DNA of 64,000 nucleotides from Magnetospirillum sp. 15-1 (GCF_900184795.1 NZ_FXXN01000016.1:62001-126000), one strand, 5' to 3'. Positions 16,045-28,270 are shown, counted from the stretch's first letter. Numbers and translations: made by a program. Notes: generated from the letters alone by a model not told the origin.

Positions 16045-16901
16045 TCACCCAGGCTGCCCTGCCGCTGGCGCTGGCCTTCATCATGTTCGCCATGGGCTTG
16101 ACCATGGACGGGCGCGATTTCAAGGTGGTGTTCGGCCATCCCAAGGCCATGGCGGTAGGTCTGGCGGCCAAGCTCCTGCTGCTGCCCGCCCTGGGGCTGG
16201 CCCTGGTGCTGGTCTGGAAGCCGCCGGCCGACTTCGCCGTGGGCATGATCCTGCTGGCCGCCTGTCCCGCCGGAGTGACCTCGGCGCTGCTCACCCACCA
16301 TGCCGGCGGACGTATCGCCCTGGCCGCCACCATTACCGCGCTCACCAGTCTGGCCGCCACCGTCACGGTGCCGTTGCTGGTCAATGTGGGTCTCGCCCTG
16401 TTTGCGGGCTATGACCGGTCGGTCGAGATTCCGGTGGGCAAGATGACCCTGGGCATCTTCCTGGTGGATACGGTGCCGCTGGCCCTGGGGCTGGGCATTC
16501 AGCGCTTCCGGCCCAAAGCGGCCGAGCGCCTGGGGCGCATCGCCCGGCCGGTGGCCACCCTGCTGTTCGCCCTGATCGTGGTGGGAGCCTTCGTCAGCCA
16601 GCGTCAGTCGCTGATCGACCATGTGGGCGATGTGGTGCCCGCCGCCCTGGCGCTCAATCTGGCCGCCATGACCGCCGCCTGGACGCTGGGCGCCTTCGCC
16701 CGGCTGGAGCTGGCCGACCGCATCGCCATCGTCATGGAGAACGGCCTGCAGAACGGGGCGCTGGGCATCTTCGTGGCGGTGACGCTGCTGGGCAACCCGG
16801 CCATGATGGTGCCCAGCATCGTCTACGCCTTCGTCATGAACCTCACCGCCGTGGCCTTCATCTGGGCGGTCAAGCGGCGGCGGCGGGTGGTCAGCGGTTA
16901 G
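16041..16901 (+). CDS. Bile acid:sodium symporter (BASS) family transporter
   Basis: This 286-residue protein has about ten hydrophobic helices and BASS family features: AFIMFAMGLTM near the N-terminus, LAACPAGVTSALLTHHAGG and MENGLQNGALGIFVA. BASS proteins move organic anions with Na+; the substrate here is unknown. The GTG start at 16041 overlaps the menA stop (GTGA), so it ends the coupled run. It converges with and overlaps the acuI-like gene by 11 bases. Confidence 0.82.
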   Translation: MITQAALPLALAFIMFAMGLTMDGRDFKVVFGHPKAMAVGLAAKLLLLPALGLALVLVWKPPADFAVGMILLAACPAGVTSALLTHHAGGRIALAATITALTSLAATVTVPLLVNVGLALFAGYDRSVEIPVGKMTLGIFLVDTVPLALGLGIQRFRPKAAERLGRIARPVATLLFALIVVGAFVSQRQSLIDHVGDVVPAALALNLAAMTAAWTLGAFARLELADRIAIVMENGLQNGALGIFVAVTLLGNPAMMVPSIVYAFVMNLTAVAFIWAVKRRRRVVSG

Positions 16902-17886
16902 GGTCGACCACCACCCGGCCCTTGACGTCGCCCTTCAGGATCTTGGCCCCCATCTCGGGCAGGTCCACCAGACGCACCTCGGTGGTCAGGGAATCCAGCT
17001 TGTCCAGGGGCAGCAGCTCGGCGAGGCGCTTCCACGCCACCAGGCGCTTGGGCTTGGGACACATCACCGAATCGATGCCCAGGATGCTGGCGCCGCGCAG
17101 CAGGAAGGGCAGGACCGTCATGGTGAACTCGATGCCGCCGGCATTGCCGCACGACGCCACGGCGCCGCGCATGCGCAGGCTGGCGACGGTATTGGCCAGG
17201 GTGGCGCCGCCGACGCTGTCCACCACCGCCGCCCAACGCTCGGAAAGCAGCGGCTTGGCCGGCGGGGTGCCGACCTCGGCGCGGTCGATGATGGAGGCGG
17301 CGCCCAGCGAGCGCAGGTAGTCGCCCAGGCTTTCGCGGCCGGTCGAGGCGGCGACCCGGTAGCCCAGCCGGGACAGCAGCAGCACGGCGACGCTGCCCAG
17401 GCCGCCGGCGGCGCCGGTGACCAGCACCTCGCCCTCGTCGGTGGTGCGCAGGCCGTGATCCTCCAGCGCCATCACCGCCAGCATGGCGGTGAAGCCGGCG
17501 GTGCCCACCGCCATGGCCTGCCGGGTGGACAGGCCGGCGGGCAGGGGAACCAGCCACTCGGCCTTGACGCGGGCCTTGGCCCCATAGCCGCCCCAATGGG
17601 TCTCGCCCACCCGCCAGCCGGTCAGGATCACCTTGTCGCCCGGCTTGAATTCGGGCGATGCGCTGGTTTCGACCGTGCCGGCGAAATCGACGCCGGGCAC
17701 GTGCGGGTACTTGCGCACCAGACGGCCCAGCCCGTTGAGGATCATGCCGTCCTTGTAGTTGAGCGTGCTGTACTCGACCTTGACCAGCACCTCGCCCTCG
17801 GGCAGGTCGGAATCGGCCAGCCGGCGGATGGAGGCGGTCACCTTGCCGTCGGTCTCGTCAAGCATCAGTGCGGGGAAGTCGCTCAC
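16891..17886 (-). CDS. acuI: YhdH/AcuI-type NADPH-dependent oxidoreductase (acrylyl-CoA reductase family)
   Basis: The 331-residue medium-chain dehydrogenase/reductase lacks zinc ligands and has the family segments NYKDGMILNGLGR, PHVPGVDFAGTVE and the cofactor loop VLVTGAAGGLGSVAV. Members of the YhdH/AcuI group reduce acrylyl-CoA with NADPH, protecting against this toxic electrophile. Some are annotated as quinone oxidoreductases, so the exact substrate is not certain. The ATG 17886 starts MSDFPALMLDE after an AGGAGGC site. Confidence 0.87.
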   Translation of the reverse strand: MSDFPALMLDETDGKVTASIRRLADSDLPEGEVLVKVEYSTLNYKDGMILNGLGRLVRKYPHVPGVDFAGTVETSASPEFKPGDKVILTGWRVGETHWGGYGAKARVKAEWLVPLPAGLSTRQAMAVGTAGFTAMLAVMALEDHGLRTTDEGEVLVTGAAGGLGSVAVLLLSRLGYRVAASTGRESLGDYLRSLGAASIIDRAEVGTPPAKPLLSERWAAVVDSVGGATLANTVASLRMRGAVASCGNAGGIEFTMTVLPFLLRGASILGIDSVMCPKPKRLVAWKRLAELLPLDKLDSLTTEVRLVDLPEMGAKILKGDVKGRVVVDPNR

Positions 17887-18038
17887 GGTTGCCTCCTGGG
17901 CGGATGGAAACTGTCCGCCAGTGTAGCAGCCAGCGCGCCCTGCCGCACCGTGCCTCGTGAACGGGAACGGCGCCGGCCGAGGTTTCCTTGCGTCCCGGAC
18001 CGGGTTACCCTGGGATGTTCCGGTCCGGGGAGAATTTC

Positions 18039-19115
18039 ATGTCCATTTCCGCGCCCCTGCAGCGCCCCTTCGTTCATTCCGGCGGCACGGGAGCCATGAT
18101 CCGGCTGGCCCTGGTCAATCTGGTCCTGTCGGTGGTTACCCTGTCGCTGTGGCGGTTCTGGGGCAAGACCAGGGTGCGCCGCCAGTTGTGGGGCGGCACC
18201 ACCGCCTGGGCCGATCCGGTGGAGTATATCGGCACCGGCAAGGAGCTGTTCATCGGCTTTCTGCTGGTGCTGTTCGTCATCTATCTGCCCATCGTCGGCG
18301 GCCTCGCCTGGGCGCAGGTGCTGGTCGCCGCCGGCGATCCGCTGGGCGGGCTGGTGATGTCGGTGCTTTATCTGCTTACCGTGCTGCTGGTGGCGGTGGG
18401 ACTGTACCGGGCACGGCGCTACCAGATGAGCCGCACCCGCTGGCGCGGTATCAGGGGCGGTCAGACCGGGTCGGGCTGGGGCTATGCCCTGCGCTCGCTG
18501 CTGGTGTGGATCGCCGTGCCCCTCAGTCTGGGCTGGGCCTGGCCGTGGGGCGAGATGTGGCTGGCCCGCTACCGCTTCAACAACACCACCTTCGGGGACC
18601 GGCGCTTCACCTGCGACGCCACCGCCTCGGGCCTTTACGGCCGGTTCCTCCTGGTGTGGATCAGCGGGCTGCTGTTCGCCCTGGTCGCCGCCTTCCTCGC
18701 CTGGGGGGCGGCGGAGGTCGCCCGGGGAAGCGGTCTGTCCGAGGCCAGGGTCGGTTTTCTCTTCACCATGGCCCTGGCCGTGCTGGCGGTGATCATCCTG
18801 GTCCTGCCCTGGGCGTGGTACCGGGCCGGCTTCTACCGCAACCTGGCCGCCGGAATCCGGTTCGAGGGCAGCCGTTTCGCCGCCGATGCCGGGGCGTGGC
18901 GGCTGATGCGGCTGGTGGCCGGCAATATGGTGATCTCGCTGTTCTCGTTGGGCACCCTGCGCCCCTGGGCGTCCCTGCGCACCTTCCGCTATGCCTGCGC
19001 CATCATCGGGGTGGAGGGCGAGCCCGATTTCGCCGCCGTGCACCGCTCGGCCGATACCGGCCCCAAGACGGGCGAGGGGCTGATCGCCGTGCTGGACGGA
19101 GCCGGGGAATTTTGA
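18039..19115 (+). CDS. YjgN/DUF898 family membrane protein
   Basis: This 358-residue protein has repeated units typical of DUF898/YjgN: LSLWRFWGKTRVRRQLW, then two later degenerate copies (LARYRFNNTTFGDRRF and LRPWASLRTFRYA). Six to eight transmembrane helices lie between them. Function is not established for the family. ATG 18039 has GGGGAGA upstream. Its stop overlaps the TTG of the M48 peptidase gene (TTGA), a recurrent gene pair that suggests a shared role in the envelope. Confidence 0.82.
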   Translation: MSISAPLQRPFVHSGGTGAMIRLALVNLVLSVVTLSLWRFWGKTRVRRQLWGGTTAWADPVEYIGTGKELFIGFLLVLFVIYLPIVGGLAWAQVLVAAGDPLGGLVMSVLYLLTVLLVAVGLYRARRYQMSRTRWRGIRGGQTGSGWGYALRSLLVWIAVPLSLGWAWPWGEMWLARYRFNNTTFGDRRFTCDATASGLYGRFLLVWISGLLFALVAAFLAWGAAEVARGSGLSEARVGFLFTMALAVLAVIILVLPWAWYRAGFYRNLAAGIRFEGSRFAADAGAWRLMRLVAGNMVISLFSLGTLRPWASLRTFRYACAIIGVEGEPDFAAVHRSADTGPKTGEGLIAVLDGAGEF

Positions 19116-20188
19116 ACGGCATCGCCGCCGACCGCCCCGGACGGTTCAGCGACGGACGCAGCGCCGCCGTACGCAAGGTGGTTGTGCGCGTTCTGGCCAC
19201 CGGCCTGGAAATCCGGGGAGCCGACGGCTTCCTCATCGCGGTATGGAAGACCGGCGACCTGATCGCCGACGGGACCTGGGCGGAAAAGCGCGGTGTAAGG
19301 CTGCGCTGCGCCTCCGAGCCCGACGCCCGGCTGGCGATCGAGGATGCCTACGTGATCCGCGACGTGCTGCCGCAACCACCGGCGGCGCCCCGGCGCAAGC
19401 GTCACGCCCTGGTCCTGGCCTGCCTGCTGGGGGCGGGGGTGCTGGCCGGTCTGATGCTGGGACTGGCGCCGGGGTCCAGGCTGCTGGCCCATCTGGTGCC
19501 GGTCGGGCTGGAACGCCAGTGGGGCCAGTCCATCGCCACCGGGCTGGAAGGCCAGATGAAGGCCTGCGAGGGGAGGGACGGTTTGCGGGTGCTGGACGCC
19601 CTGGCCCGCCGTCTGGCCGAGCCCCTGCCGGCCGAGCGGCGGCAGGTCAGCATCCACGTGCTGCGGTCCAAGGACATCAACGCCCTGGCCTTGCCGGGTG
19701 GCGAGATCATCTTGTTCTCCGGCCTGCTCGCCAAGGCCGAGGGACCGGACGAGTTGGCCGGAGTGCTGGCCCACGAACTCACCCATATCGGCCAGCGCCA
19801 TGTGACCGCCGCCATGATCCGCGCGCTGGGCGTCGGCGTGTTCGCCACCATGATCACCGGCGACGCCTCGGGGCTGGTGGCCAGCGGCCTGGGGGCCGCC
19901 CTGGCCGGCGCCTATTCCCGCGAGGACGAGAGCGCCGCCGACATGGGGGCGCTGAGCCTGCTGGAGGCGGCGGGCATCGGCTCGGAGGGGCTCGCCCAGT
20001 TCTTCCGCCGCCTGGAGATCATGGAGGGACAGCAGGGCCAGCTCCTGGCCTGGCTGGGCACCCATCCCGAATCCGGCAGCCGTGCGGCGGCGGTCGAGGC
20101 GCGGCGGCGGCCAGAGCCTCACCTGCCGGCCCTGTCCGACGCCGACTGGCAGGCGGTGAAGCGGGTCTGTTCCAAACCCAAGCCGTGA
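19112..20188 (+). CDS. M48 family membrane-anchored zinc metallopeptidase
   Basis: The 358-residue protein has a cytoplasmic N-terminal domain of about 90 residues, one transmembrane helix (about 98-118), then an M48 peptidase domain. That domain has the zinc motif HELTHIGQRH and the downstream Glu ligand in SREDESAADMGAL. M48 enzymes (HtpX/BepA relatives) degrade or remodel misfolded envelope proteins. The TTG start at 19112 overlaps the upstream YjgN-like gene's stop. Both probably form an operon. No Tat or Sec signal peptide is present, so the helix acts as an anchor. Confidence 0.87.
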   Translation: MNGIAADRPGRFSDGRSAAVRKVVVRVLATGLEIRGADGFLIAVWKTGDLIADGTWAEKRGVRLRCASEPDARLAIEDAYVIRDVLPQPPAAPRRKRHALVLACLLGAGVLAGLMLGLAPGSRLLAHLVPVGLERQWGQSIATGLEGQMKACEGRDGLRVLDALARRLAEPLPAERRQVSIHVLRSKDINALALPGGEIILFSGLLAKAEGPDELAGVLAHELTHIGQRHVTAAMIRALGVGVFATMITGDASGLVASGLGAALAGAYSREDESAADMGALSLLEAAGIGSEGLAQFFRRLEIMEGQQGQLLAWLGTHPESGSRAAAVEARRRPEPHLPALSDADWQAVKRVCSKPKP

Positions 20189-20253
20189 TCCCCATGTAAC
20201 CTCCCGGGGCCGGGCGGCGAACCCGTCTTCAAGAGGCTGGTGGAGTGACGAGC

Positions 20254-21179
<926 letters not shown>

Positions 21180-21180
<1 letters not shown>

Positions 21181-21836
21181 TGGACAAGCTGCTGCGGCGA
21201 TCCTGGGTCAAGCCGCTGTTGTTCGGCCTTTGCCTGATTCCCCTGGGTCTGCTGGCGTTCCGGGCGGCGAGCGGCGGGCTGGGGGCTAATCCCATCGAGG
21301 CCTGCAACCGCTTTCTCGGCGACTGGGCGCTGCGCTTCCTGCTGATCGCCCTGGCGGTGACGCCGATGCGGGAACTGAGCGGATGGAACGCTCTGGCCCG
21401 CTGGCGGCGCATGCTGGGCCTGTTCGCCTTCGCCTATGTGGTGCTGCACTTCAGCTCCTATGTCGGTCTCGACCAGTTCTTCGACTGGCGGGCCATCGGT
21501 CGCGAGATCGTCAAGCGCCGCTACATCACGCTCGGCATGCTGGCCGTGCTGCTGCTGATCCCCCTGGCCGTTACCTCCACCGACGGCATGGTGCGCCGCT
21601 TAGGGGGGCGGCGCTGGCGGGCATTGCACCGGCTGGTCTACGTCATCGCGCCGCTGGGGGTGACCCACCACTGGATGATGGTCAAGAAGGACGTCACCGA
21701 GCCGGCCGTCCATGCCTTTATCCTGGCCGTGCTTCTTGGCTGGCGGCTGGCGGCACGGCTGCGGCATAATGGGGCGACGTCCAACCGCAAGGCCGCCGCA
21801 TGCTCCGCGCCGCAATCCTCGTCGCCGCTGTCCTGA
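21180..21836 (+). CDS. msrQ: MsrQ, haem-binding membrane subunit of MsrPQ
   Basis: The 218-residue membrane protein has six hydrophobic helices and conserved His for b-type haem (FAYVVLHFSSYVG, RALHRLVYVIAPLGVTHHW). It passes electrons from the quinone pool or flavin reductase to MsrP. ATG 21180 overlaps the msrP stop by one base. Its 3' end overlaps the next gene by 37 bases. The final 20 residues (Ser/Pro/Ala rich) look like an extension beyond the usual family end. Confidence 0.93.
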
Positions 21837-22264
21837 TCCCCGCTGCTGCCTTGGCCGCCGCGCCCAAGAAGTGCTTCTCCCAGGCCGAGATCAAATCGGA
21901 GCAGGAGGTGCGCCAGGGCATCTTCCTGCGCGAGGCCGCCAATCGCTGCAACGAGCGGCTGCTGCCCGGCGCCCGCGACCGCTGGCAGAAAATCGAAGGC
22001 GCCAACGGCGCCAAATTCCGCTCGGCGGTTGACCGCCGGCAAAAGGCCTGGCAGCGCGAATTCCCCGATGATTGGAAGTATCAGATCAACTATGCCGACG
22101 GCCGGCTGGTCACCTATGCCCGCAACATCTCGCTGACCGAGGGATTTTGCGACAACATCGATGATCTGCTGCAGACCATCGAGAAGCGGGGCTTCGCCGC
22201 CTTCAGCAAGCTGTCGAAGGTGGTCCGCAATCAGGTGACCGACGACTACAAGGTCTGTCCCTGA
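21800..22264 (+). CDS. Hypothetical secreted protein, 154 aa
   Basis: I do not recognise a named family. A Sec signal peptide (MLRAAILVAAVLIPAAALAAA) precedes a 133-residue mature region with four Cys (KKCFSQ, NRCNERL, GFCDN, KVCP). These could form two disulfides in the periplasm. It overlaps the 3' end of msrQ by 37 bases and is probably cotranscribed with msrPQ, which would fit an envelope role. The ATG at 21800 is the only start consistent with the signal peptide. Confidence 0.72.
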   Translation: MLRAAILVAAVLIPAAALAAAPKKCFSQAEIKSEQEVRQGIFLREAANRCNERLLPGARDRWQKIEGANGAKFRSAVDRRQKAWQREFPDDWKYQINYADGRLVTYARNISLTEGFCDNIDDLLQTIEKRGFAAFSKLSKVVRNQVTDDYKVCP

Positions 22265-22677
22265 AGGCCCCCGGTTTCCGGTATCTCCACACCCTCCGCT
22301 GGTTTTTCCCCCGCCGGGACCGGGATGGGGGCGGCTGTTCGGGTTTTAATTGTTATTATTCGGAGTATTCCAAAACCGTATACGCGCAATCATATTTTGT
22401 GACTCCTCAACCACAGTGAAAGTGTGGTAGCAGGCATCATCAATTGAGGTTTGCTCTCAATTAAAACCGTAATACGTAATTATGCTTATGATATAGGTGC
22501 TAAATTTATCCGTCAATAGACATATATTTCTTAGCGTAATGCTTTGCTGTCACTCTAGGTAGTAGCGGTAATTCATACGGTATATTGTTAAAAATTTTTG
22601 TAAACACCTTTTAAACGTCCCGACCACCTTCACGGCGTTGACCATCCCATTGCGTCAGCCGAGTCAAAGAGGAAGCC
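22265..22677. other. AT-rich intergenic region (413 bases) upstream of a chemoreceptor gene
   Basis: No gene is visible. From about 22345 to 22615 the base composition is strikingly AT-rich compared with the flanks. It holds two small inverted repeats: ACCACA-N7-TGTGGT (22410-22428) and AATTGAG-N7-CTCAATT (22442-22462). It probably contains the promoter and regulatory sites of the chemoreceptor gene at 22678, but no clear -35/-10 pair can be assigned. Confidence 0.5.
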
Positions 22678-24354
22678 ATGCTGACAAGATTGGGTATCGC
22701 CACGCGTCTCCTGGCCGGCTTTGCCGTCCTGATCGTTCTGATCGCCGGGCTGGCCGCCTTCGCCGTCCTTTCGGCCCGCGACATCGCCGAGATCGTCACC
22801 ACCAGCCGGCGGGCCAGCGACAACGCCCTGAAGCTGGAAAGCATCGAGCGCCACATCTATGAAGCCCGCTTCAATATGTGGGTGTACTTCGCCACCGACG
22901 ATCTCAGCCGCTATCAGCGGGCCAACGCCCTGGTCGGCGACCTGATCAAGGAAGTGGACGGCCTGCTGTCCTCCACCACCATAGTTACCGAGCGCCAGTC
23001 CCAGGTGAAGGAGCTGGCCGAGCAGATCGCCGCCTACAAGGTCCGGGTGGAGAAAATCAGCGAACTGAAGGCCCGCAAGGCGCCGTTCGAAGATCCGGAA
23101 TACGTGGAGTCGCGGGTCAGCGCCGCCAAGATCAGCGCCACCATCGACAAGATCGGCGGGTCCCTGTCCCAGGGCTATCGCTCCACCGCCGACGAGCGGG
23201 CGGCCGAGGTGCGGGACCGGATCAGCGGATTCGGCACCCTGTCGGCCATCATCGGCGGCGTCGCCGTCATCGTCGGGCTGCTCTTCGCGGTGACCATCGG
23301 CCGCAGCATCACCCATCCGCTGAACGGGCTGGTGGAGGCGGTGCGCCGTCTGGCCGGCGGCGATACCGCCCTGACGGTGCCCGGTGCGGAGCGGCTGGAC
23401 GAGTTCGGGCCGCTGGCCAAGGCCCTGGACGGCTGGCGGGTCGGCATGATCGACGCCGCCGCCCACAAGGCCGAGGAGCAGCGGCAGTTGGCCCTGCGCG
23501 AAACCCGCCAGCGCGCCATCGAGACCGCCACCCAGCGCTTCGACGAATCCATCGAGGCCACCCTGTCCCGCGTCAAGACGGCGGTGGAGCAGTTGCACGG
23601 CTCGGCCGACACCTTGTCGGCCAATGCCGAACAGACCCAGCGCCAGAGCGGCGCCGTCTCGTCGGCCACCGACGAGGCCACCGCCAACGTGGGGACGGTG
23701 GCGTCGGCCAGCGCCGAATTGTCCAGCTCCATCCACGAGATCTCCCGCCAGGTCCGCCAGTCGTCGGATATCGCCAAGGCCGCCGAACTCGAGGCGGTCG
23801 AGGCGACCCGCAAGATTTCCGGTCTGGTGGAAGCCGCCCAGCGCATCGGCCACGTGGTCAGCCTGATCAGCGACATCGCCAGCCAGACCAACCTGCTGGC
23901 GCTGAACGCCACCATCGAAAGCGCGCGGGCCGGCGAGGCGGGCAAGGGCTTCGCCGTGGTGGCCCACGAGGTCAAGAATCTGGCCGGCCAGACCGCCAAG
24001 GCCACCGACGAGATCACCCAGCAGATCGCCACGGTGCAGTCCGAGACCCAGTCGGCGGTGGAATCCATCGCCGGCATTTCGGGAACCATCTCGCGCATCA
24101 ACGAACTGGCGACCATCATCGCCGGCGCCGTCGAGGAGCAGGGTGCCGCCACGGCGGAAATCGCCCGCAACGTGGATCAGGCCAACGAAGGCACTCGCGA
24201 GGTGGCCAGCAACATCTCGGGCGTGGCCCAGGCGGCGTCTGAAACCGGACGCATGGCCCAGGCGGTGTTCCAGTCGGCCAACGGCCTGCTGGACGAAAGC
24301 ACCGCCCTGGAACGCGAGGTCCGGGAATTCCTGGCCAACGTGCGGGCCGCCTGA
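22678..24354 (+). CDS. Methyl-accepting chemotaxis protein
   Basis: This 558-residue receptor has an N-terminal transmembrane helix (about 11-32), a periplasmic helical sensor (about 33-185), and a second helix (about 186-210). A HAMP domain ([19 protein letters not shown]) and a cytoplasmic signalling hairpin follow. The hairpin tip is [20 protein letters not shown] and [15 protein letters not shown], the CheA/CheW-contact region. The ligand is not predictable. The ATG 22678 follows AGAGGAAGCC. It stands alone, behind an AT-rich 413-base region. Confidence 0.93.
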   Translation: MLTRLGIATRLLAGFAVLIVLIAGLAAFAVLSARDIAEIVTTSRRASDNALKLESIERHIYEARFNMWVYFATDDLSRYQRANALVGDLIKEVDGLLSSTTIVTERQSQVKELAEQIAAYKVRVEKISELKARKAPFEDPEYVESRVSAAKISATIDKIGGSLSQGYRSTADERAAEVRDRISGFGTLSAIIGGVAVIVGLLFAVTIGRSITHPLNGLVEAVRRLAGGDTALTVPGAERLDEFGPLAKALDGWRVGMIDAAAHKAEEQRQLALRETRQRAIETATQRFDESIEATLSRVKTAVEQLHGSADTLSANAEQTQRQSGAVSSATDEATANVGTVASASAELSSSIHEISRQVRQSSDIAKAAELEAVEATRKISGLVEAAQRIGHVVSLISDIASQTNLLALNATIESARAGEAGKGFAVVAHEVKNLAGQTAKATDEITQQIATVQSETQSAVESIAGISGTISRINELATIIAGAVEEQGAATAEIARNVDQANEGTREVASNISGVAQAASETGRMAQAVFQSANGLLDESTALEREVREFLANVRAA

Positions 24355-24360
24355 TCACCA

Positions 24361-24392
24361 AACGAAAGCGCCCCGGCCGCAAGGCCGGGGCG
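24361..24392. terminator. Hairpin, copy 1 of a repeated terminator element
   Basis: CGCCCCGGCC-GCAA-GGCCGGGGCG (stem 24369-24392) lies seven bases after the chemoreceptor stop. Read on the minus strand it is followed by CTTTCGTTT, so it can also terminate leftward transcripts. An almost identical element (one base different over about 33) occurs at 25211-25241. Confidence 0.65.
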
Positions 24393-24604
24393 TGAAGGCA
24401 CACGCGTTAATGTTATAGCCGAAAGCGAGCATAGTAGTTCTCGTTTTGGTAGATTTGTCCTTGGGGGCCGGGATGGGGCCAGCCGTCTTGATGGCTTCGC
24501 CGGCATTGGCGGTATGGGTGCCGGCGGCGGTCAGGCCGTTGGCGCATGACAGAGGCCACTCGCCCGTGGGGGCCTTCCCACTCGAAGGCCGGAGGGTGGA
24601 CCAT

Positions 24605-25117
24605 TTACCCGGCCGGCGGCATCTGGGCGGCACGGCGGCGGACCGCGTTGAAATTGGCGGCGATGATGTCGAAAATCTGCTGGTAGGCCATGACGAAGCC
24701 TTCCGGCGAGGGAACCTGTGCCGCGGTGTAGATGTCCGTTTCATGCTCGAACGAGCTGTCGGGATTTTGGATATAGCTGACCCGGCTGTCGACCACGACG
24801 GATGATCCGGCCTGGGTTGGTTCGATCAAGAGCTTGAGGTAGCCGGTTCGCCGGAATGCATCCGGGTTCTCACTCTTGATCACCACCTTGGCATTGTCGG
24901 CCGACAGGAGGGTGTGGGTGCGGTTACGCTGCTCCCAGGGCTTGATCTGCTCCGAGGCGATCATGGCCCGGAACGAGTTGGCGAAGTAAAGCGCGACATC
25001 CGCCGTTTTGGCATCGGGGATTTCCACCATGGGGTAGCGGTGGGGCGGGGCGACCGTGGTGCTGCACGCGCCAACCAGAAACAACAGGCCGAATGCGGCC
25101 AGGAAGCGTCCCCACAT
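24605..25117 (-). CDS. Hypothetical lipoprotein, 170 aa
   Basis: The product has a lipoprotein signal with lipobox LVGAC (MWGRFLAAFGLLFLVGACST), so it should be anchored to the envelope by its Cys. The mature part has an alpha/beta pattern with no motif I recognise. A small ribosome site precedes ATG 25117 (GGGGGAGCTGAGAA). It lies alone between two copies of the same hairpin terminator. Confidence 0.75.
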   Translation of the reverse strand: MWGRFLAAFGLLFLVGACSTTVAPPHRYPMVEIPDAKTADVALYFANSFRAMIASEQIKPWEQRNRTHTLLSADNAKVVIKSENPDAFRRTGYLKLLIEPTQAGSSVVVDSRVSYIQNPDSSFEHETDIYTAAQVPSPEGFVMAYQQIFDIIAANFNAVRRRAAQMPPAG

Positions 25118-25210
25118 TTCTCAGCTCCCCCAATCAAAGGCATATTGCTTTATGGGGCGATGCTACTAAGAGGTGCTTGTGCTGTCGATACTGACGAAGG
25201 TCTGGTGCAA

Positions 25211-25241
25211 ACGAAAACGCCCCGGCCGCAAGGCCGGGGCG
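25211..25241 (-). terminator. Rho-independent terminator, copy 2 of the repeated hairpin
   Basis: CGCCCCGGCC-GCAA-GGCCGGGGCG (25218-25241) is followed on the minus strand by TTTTCGTTT. It lies 25 bases after the stop of the small membrane-protein gene at 25266, so it should end that transcript. Confidence 0.75.
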
Positions 25242-25265
25242 CTTCGAAGTCCGTGACGGACCGGA

Positions 25266-25490
25266 TCAGCTCTGCGAGCCGCCACCGGTCGAGGCCAGAT
25301 ACATCACCAGGCTGGTGAAGACGGCGGTCAGCAGCAGGCCCAGATAGACCGAGAAGCCCAGCGGGCTGTGGGCCGGGCTGGGATCGGCGACGGCGCCGGA
25401 CAGGGCGCCGAACACGGAAACGGCCAGATACAGAGCGATGACCAGCACGCCGGCCACGGTGAGACCCAGAACCTTCGGAAGGACGCCCAT
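25266..25490 (-). CDS. Small two-helix membrane protein, 74 aa
   Basis: This short protein has two predicted transmembrane helices (about residues 6-30 and 44-66) and a short Ser/Gly tail. I do not recognise a family. ATG 25490 is preferred to ATG 25502 because GGAG is spaced correctly before it. It is followed by a hairpin with a U-tract, which supports a real transcript. Confidence 0.6.
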   Translation of the reverse strand: MGVLPKVLGLTVAGVLVIALYLAVSVFGALSGAVADPSPAHSPLGFSVYLGLLLTAVFTSLVMYLASTGGGSQS

Positions 25491-25722
25491 AACACGCTCC
25501 ATGATTTGCGGTGACGGCCCCGTCGGGCCGTACGAATTGTCTTATCGGCCCTGATCGAGCCGATCCCCTCGACGGGAAGTACTACCAGATTTAGGGGCTT
25601 TGCGAAAGCTCCAATGAGACTATTTAAAAACTGGACCGGGAAAACGTGCCCCGTGAAATCGCCCTTTGTCTTTCCGGGCAAAGGCGGTGACACTTGTCGC
25701 CTCGACAGGCAGGAGGGGCTTC

Positions 25723-27915
<2,193 letters not shown>

Positions 27916-27944
27916 GAGCGCTTTACCTGATTGAGGTGATAACG

Positions 27945-27958
27945 TACCTTTAAAGGTA
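27945..27958. promoter_or_regulatory. Perfect 14-bp palindrome, likely antitoxin operator
   Basis: TACCTTTAAAGGTA is perfectly palindromic and lies 25 bases before the antitoxin ATG. A looser dyad (TACCTGATTGAGGT) is at 27924-27937. Phd/YefM antitoxins autoregulate through such operators, so this likely controls the toxin-antitoxin operon and possibly read-through into glgX. Confidence 0.6.
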
Positions 27959-27982
27959 ACTTCATTCGATGGAACTGCTGCC

Positions 27983-28270
27983 ATGGACATCGTCAAGGAC
28001 ATCCAGCCGGTGACGACCTTCCGCAATCACTCGGCCGAGTTCCTCAATCATATCCGCGAGACCGGGCGGCCCCTGATTCTGACCGTCAATGGCAGGGCGG
28101 CCGCTGTCTTGCAGGATGCCGAGTCGTATCAGCGCCTGCTCGATATCGCCGCCGAGGCCAACACCCTGGAAGGGGTCCGCCAGGGACGCGAGGATGTGGC
28201 GGGCGGGCGGACGGTGCCGGCGGCGGAGGTGTTCGCCGCATTGCGGGCCGAGCATGACATTCCGCGTTGA
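27983..28270 (+). CDS. Phd/YefM-family antitoxin
   Basis: The 95-residue protein matches Phd/YefM antitoxins: an N-terminal DNA-binding dimer region (DIQPVTTFRNHSAEFLNHIRE), the conserved RPLILTVNGRAAAVLQDAESYQRL core, and a flexible acidic C-terminus that wraps the toxin. It overlaps the toxin gene by 17 bases, the usual coupling. It would neutralise the downstream ParE/RelE toxin and repress the operon via the palindrome just upstream. Confidence 0.9.
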   Translation: MDIVKDIQPVTTFRNHSAEFLNHIRETGRPLILTVNGRAAAVLQDAESYQRLLDIAAEANTLEGVRQGREDVAGGRTVPAAEVFAALRAEHDIPR

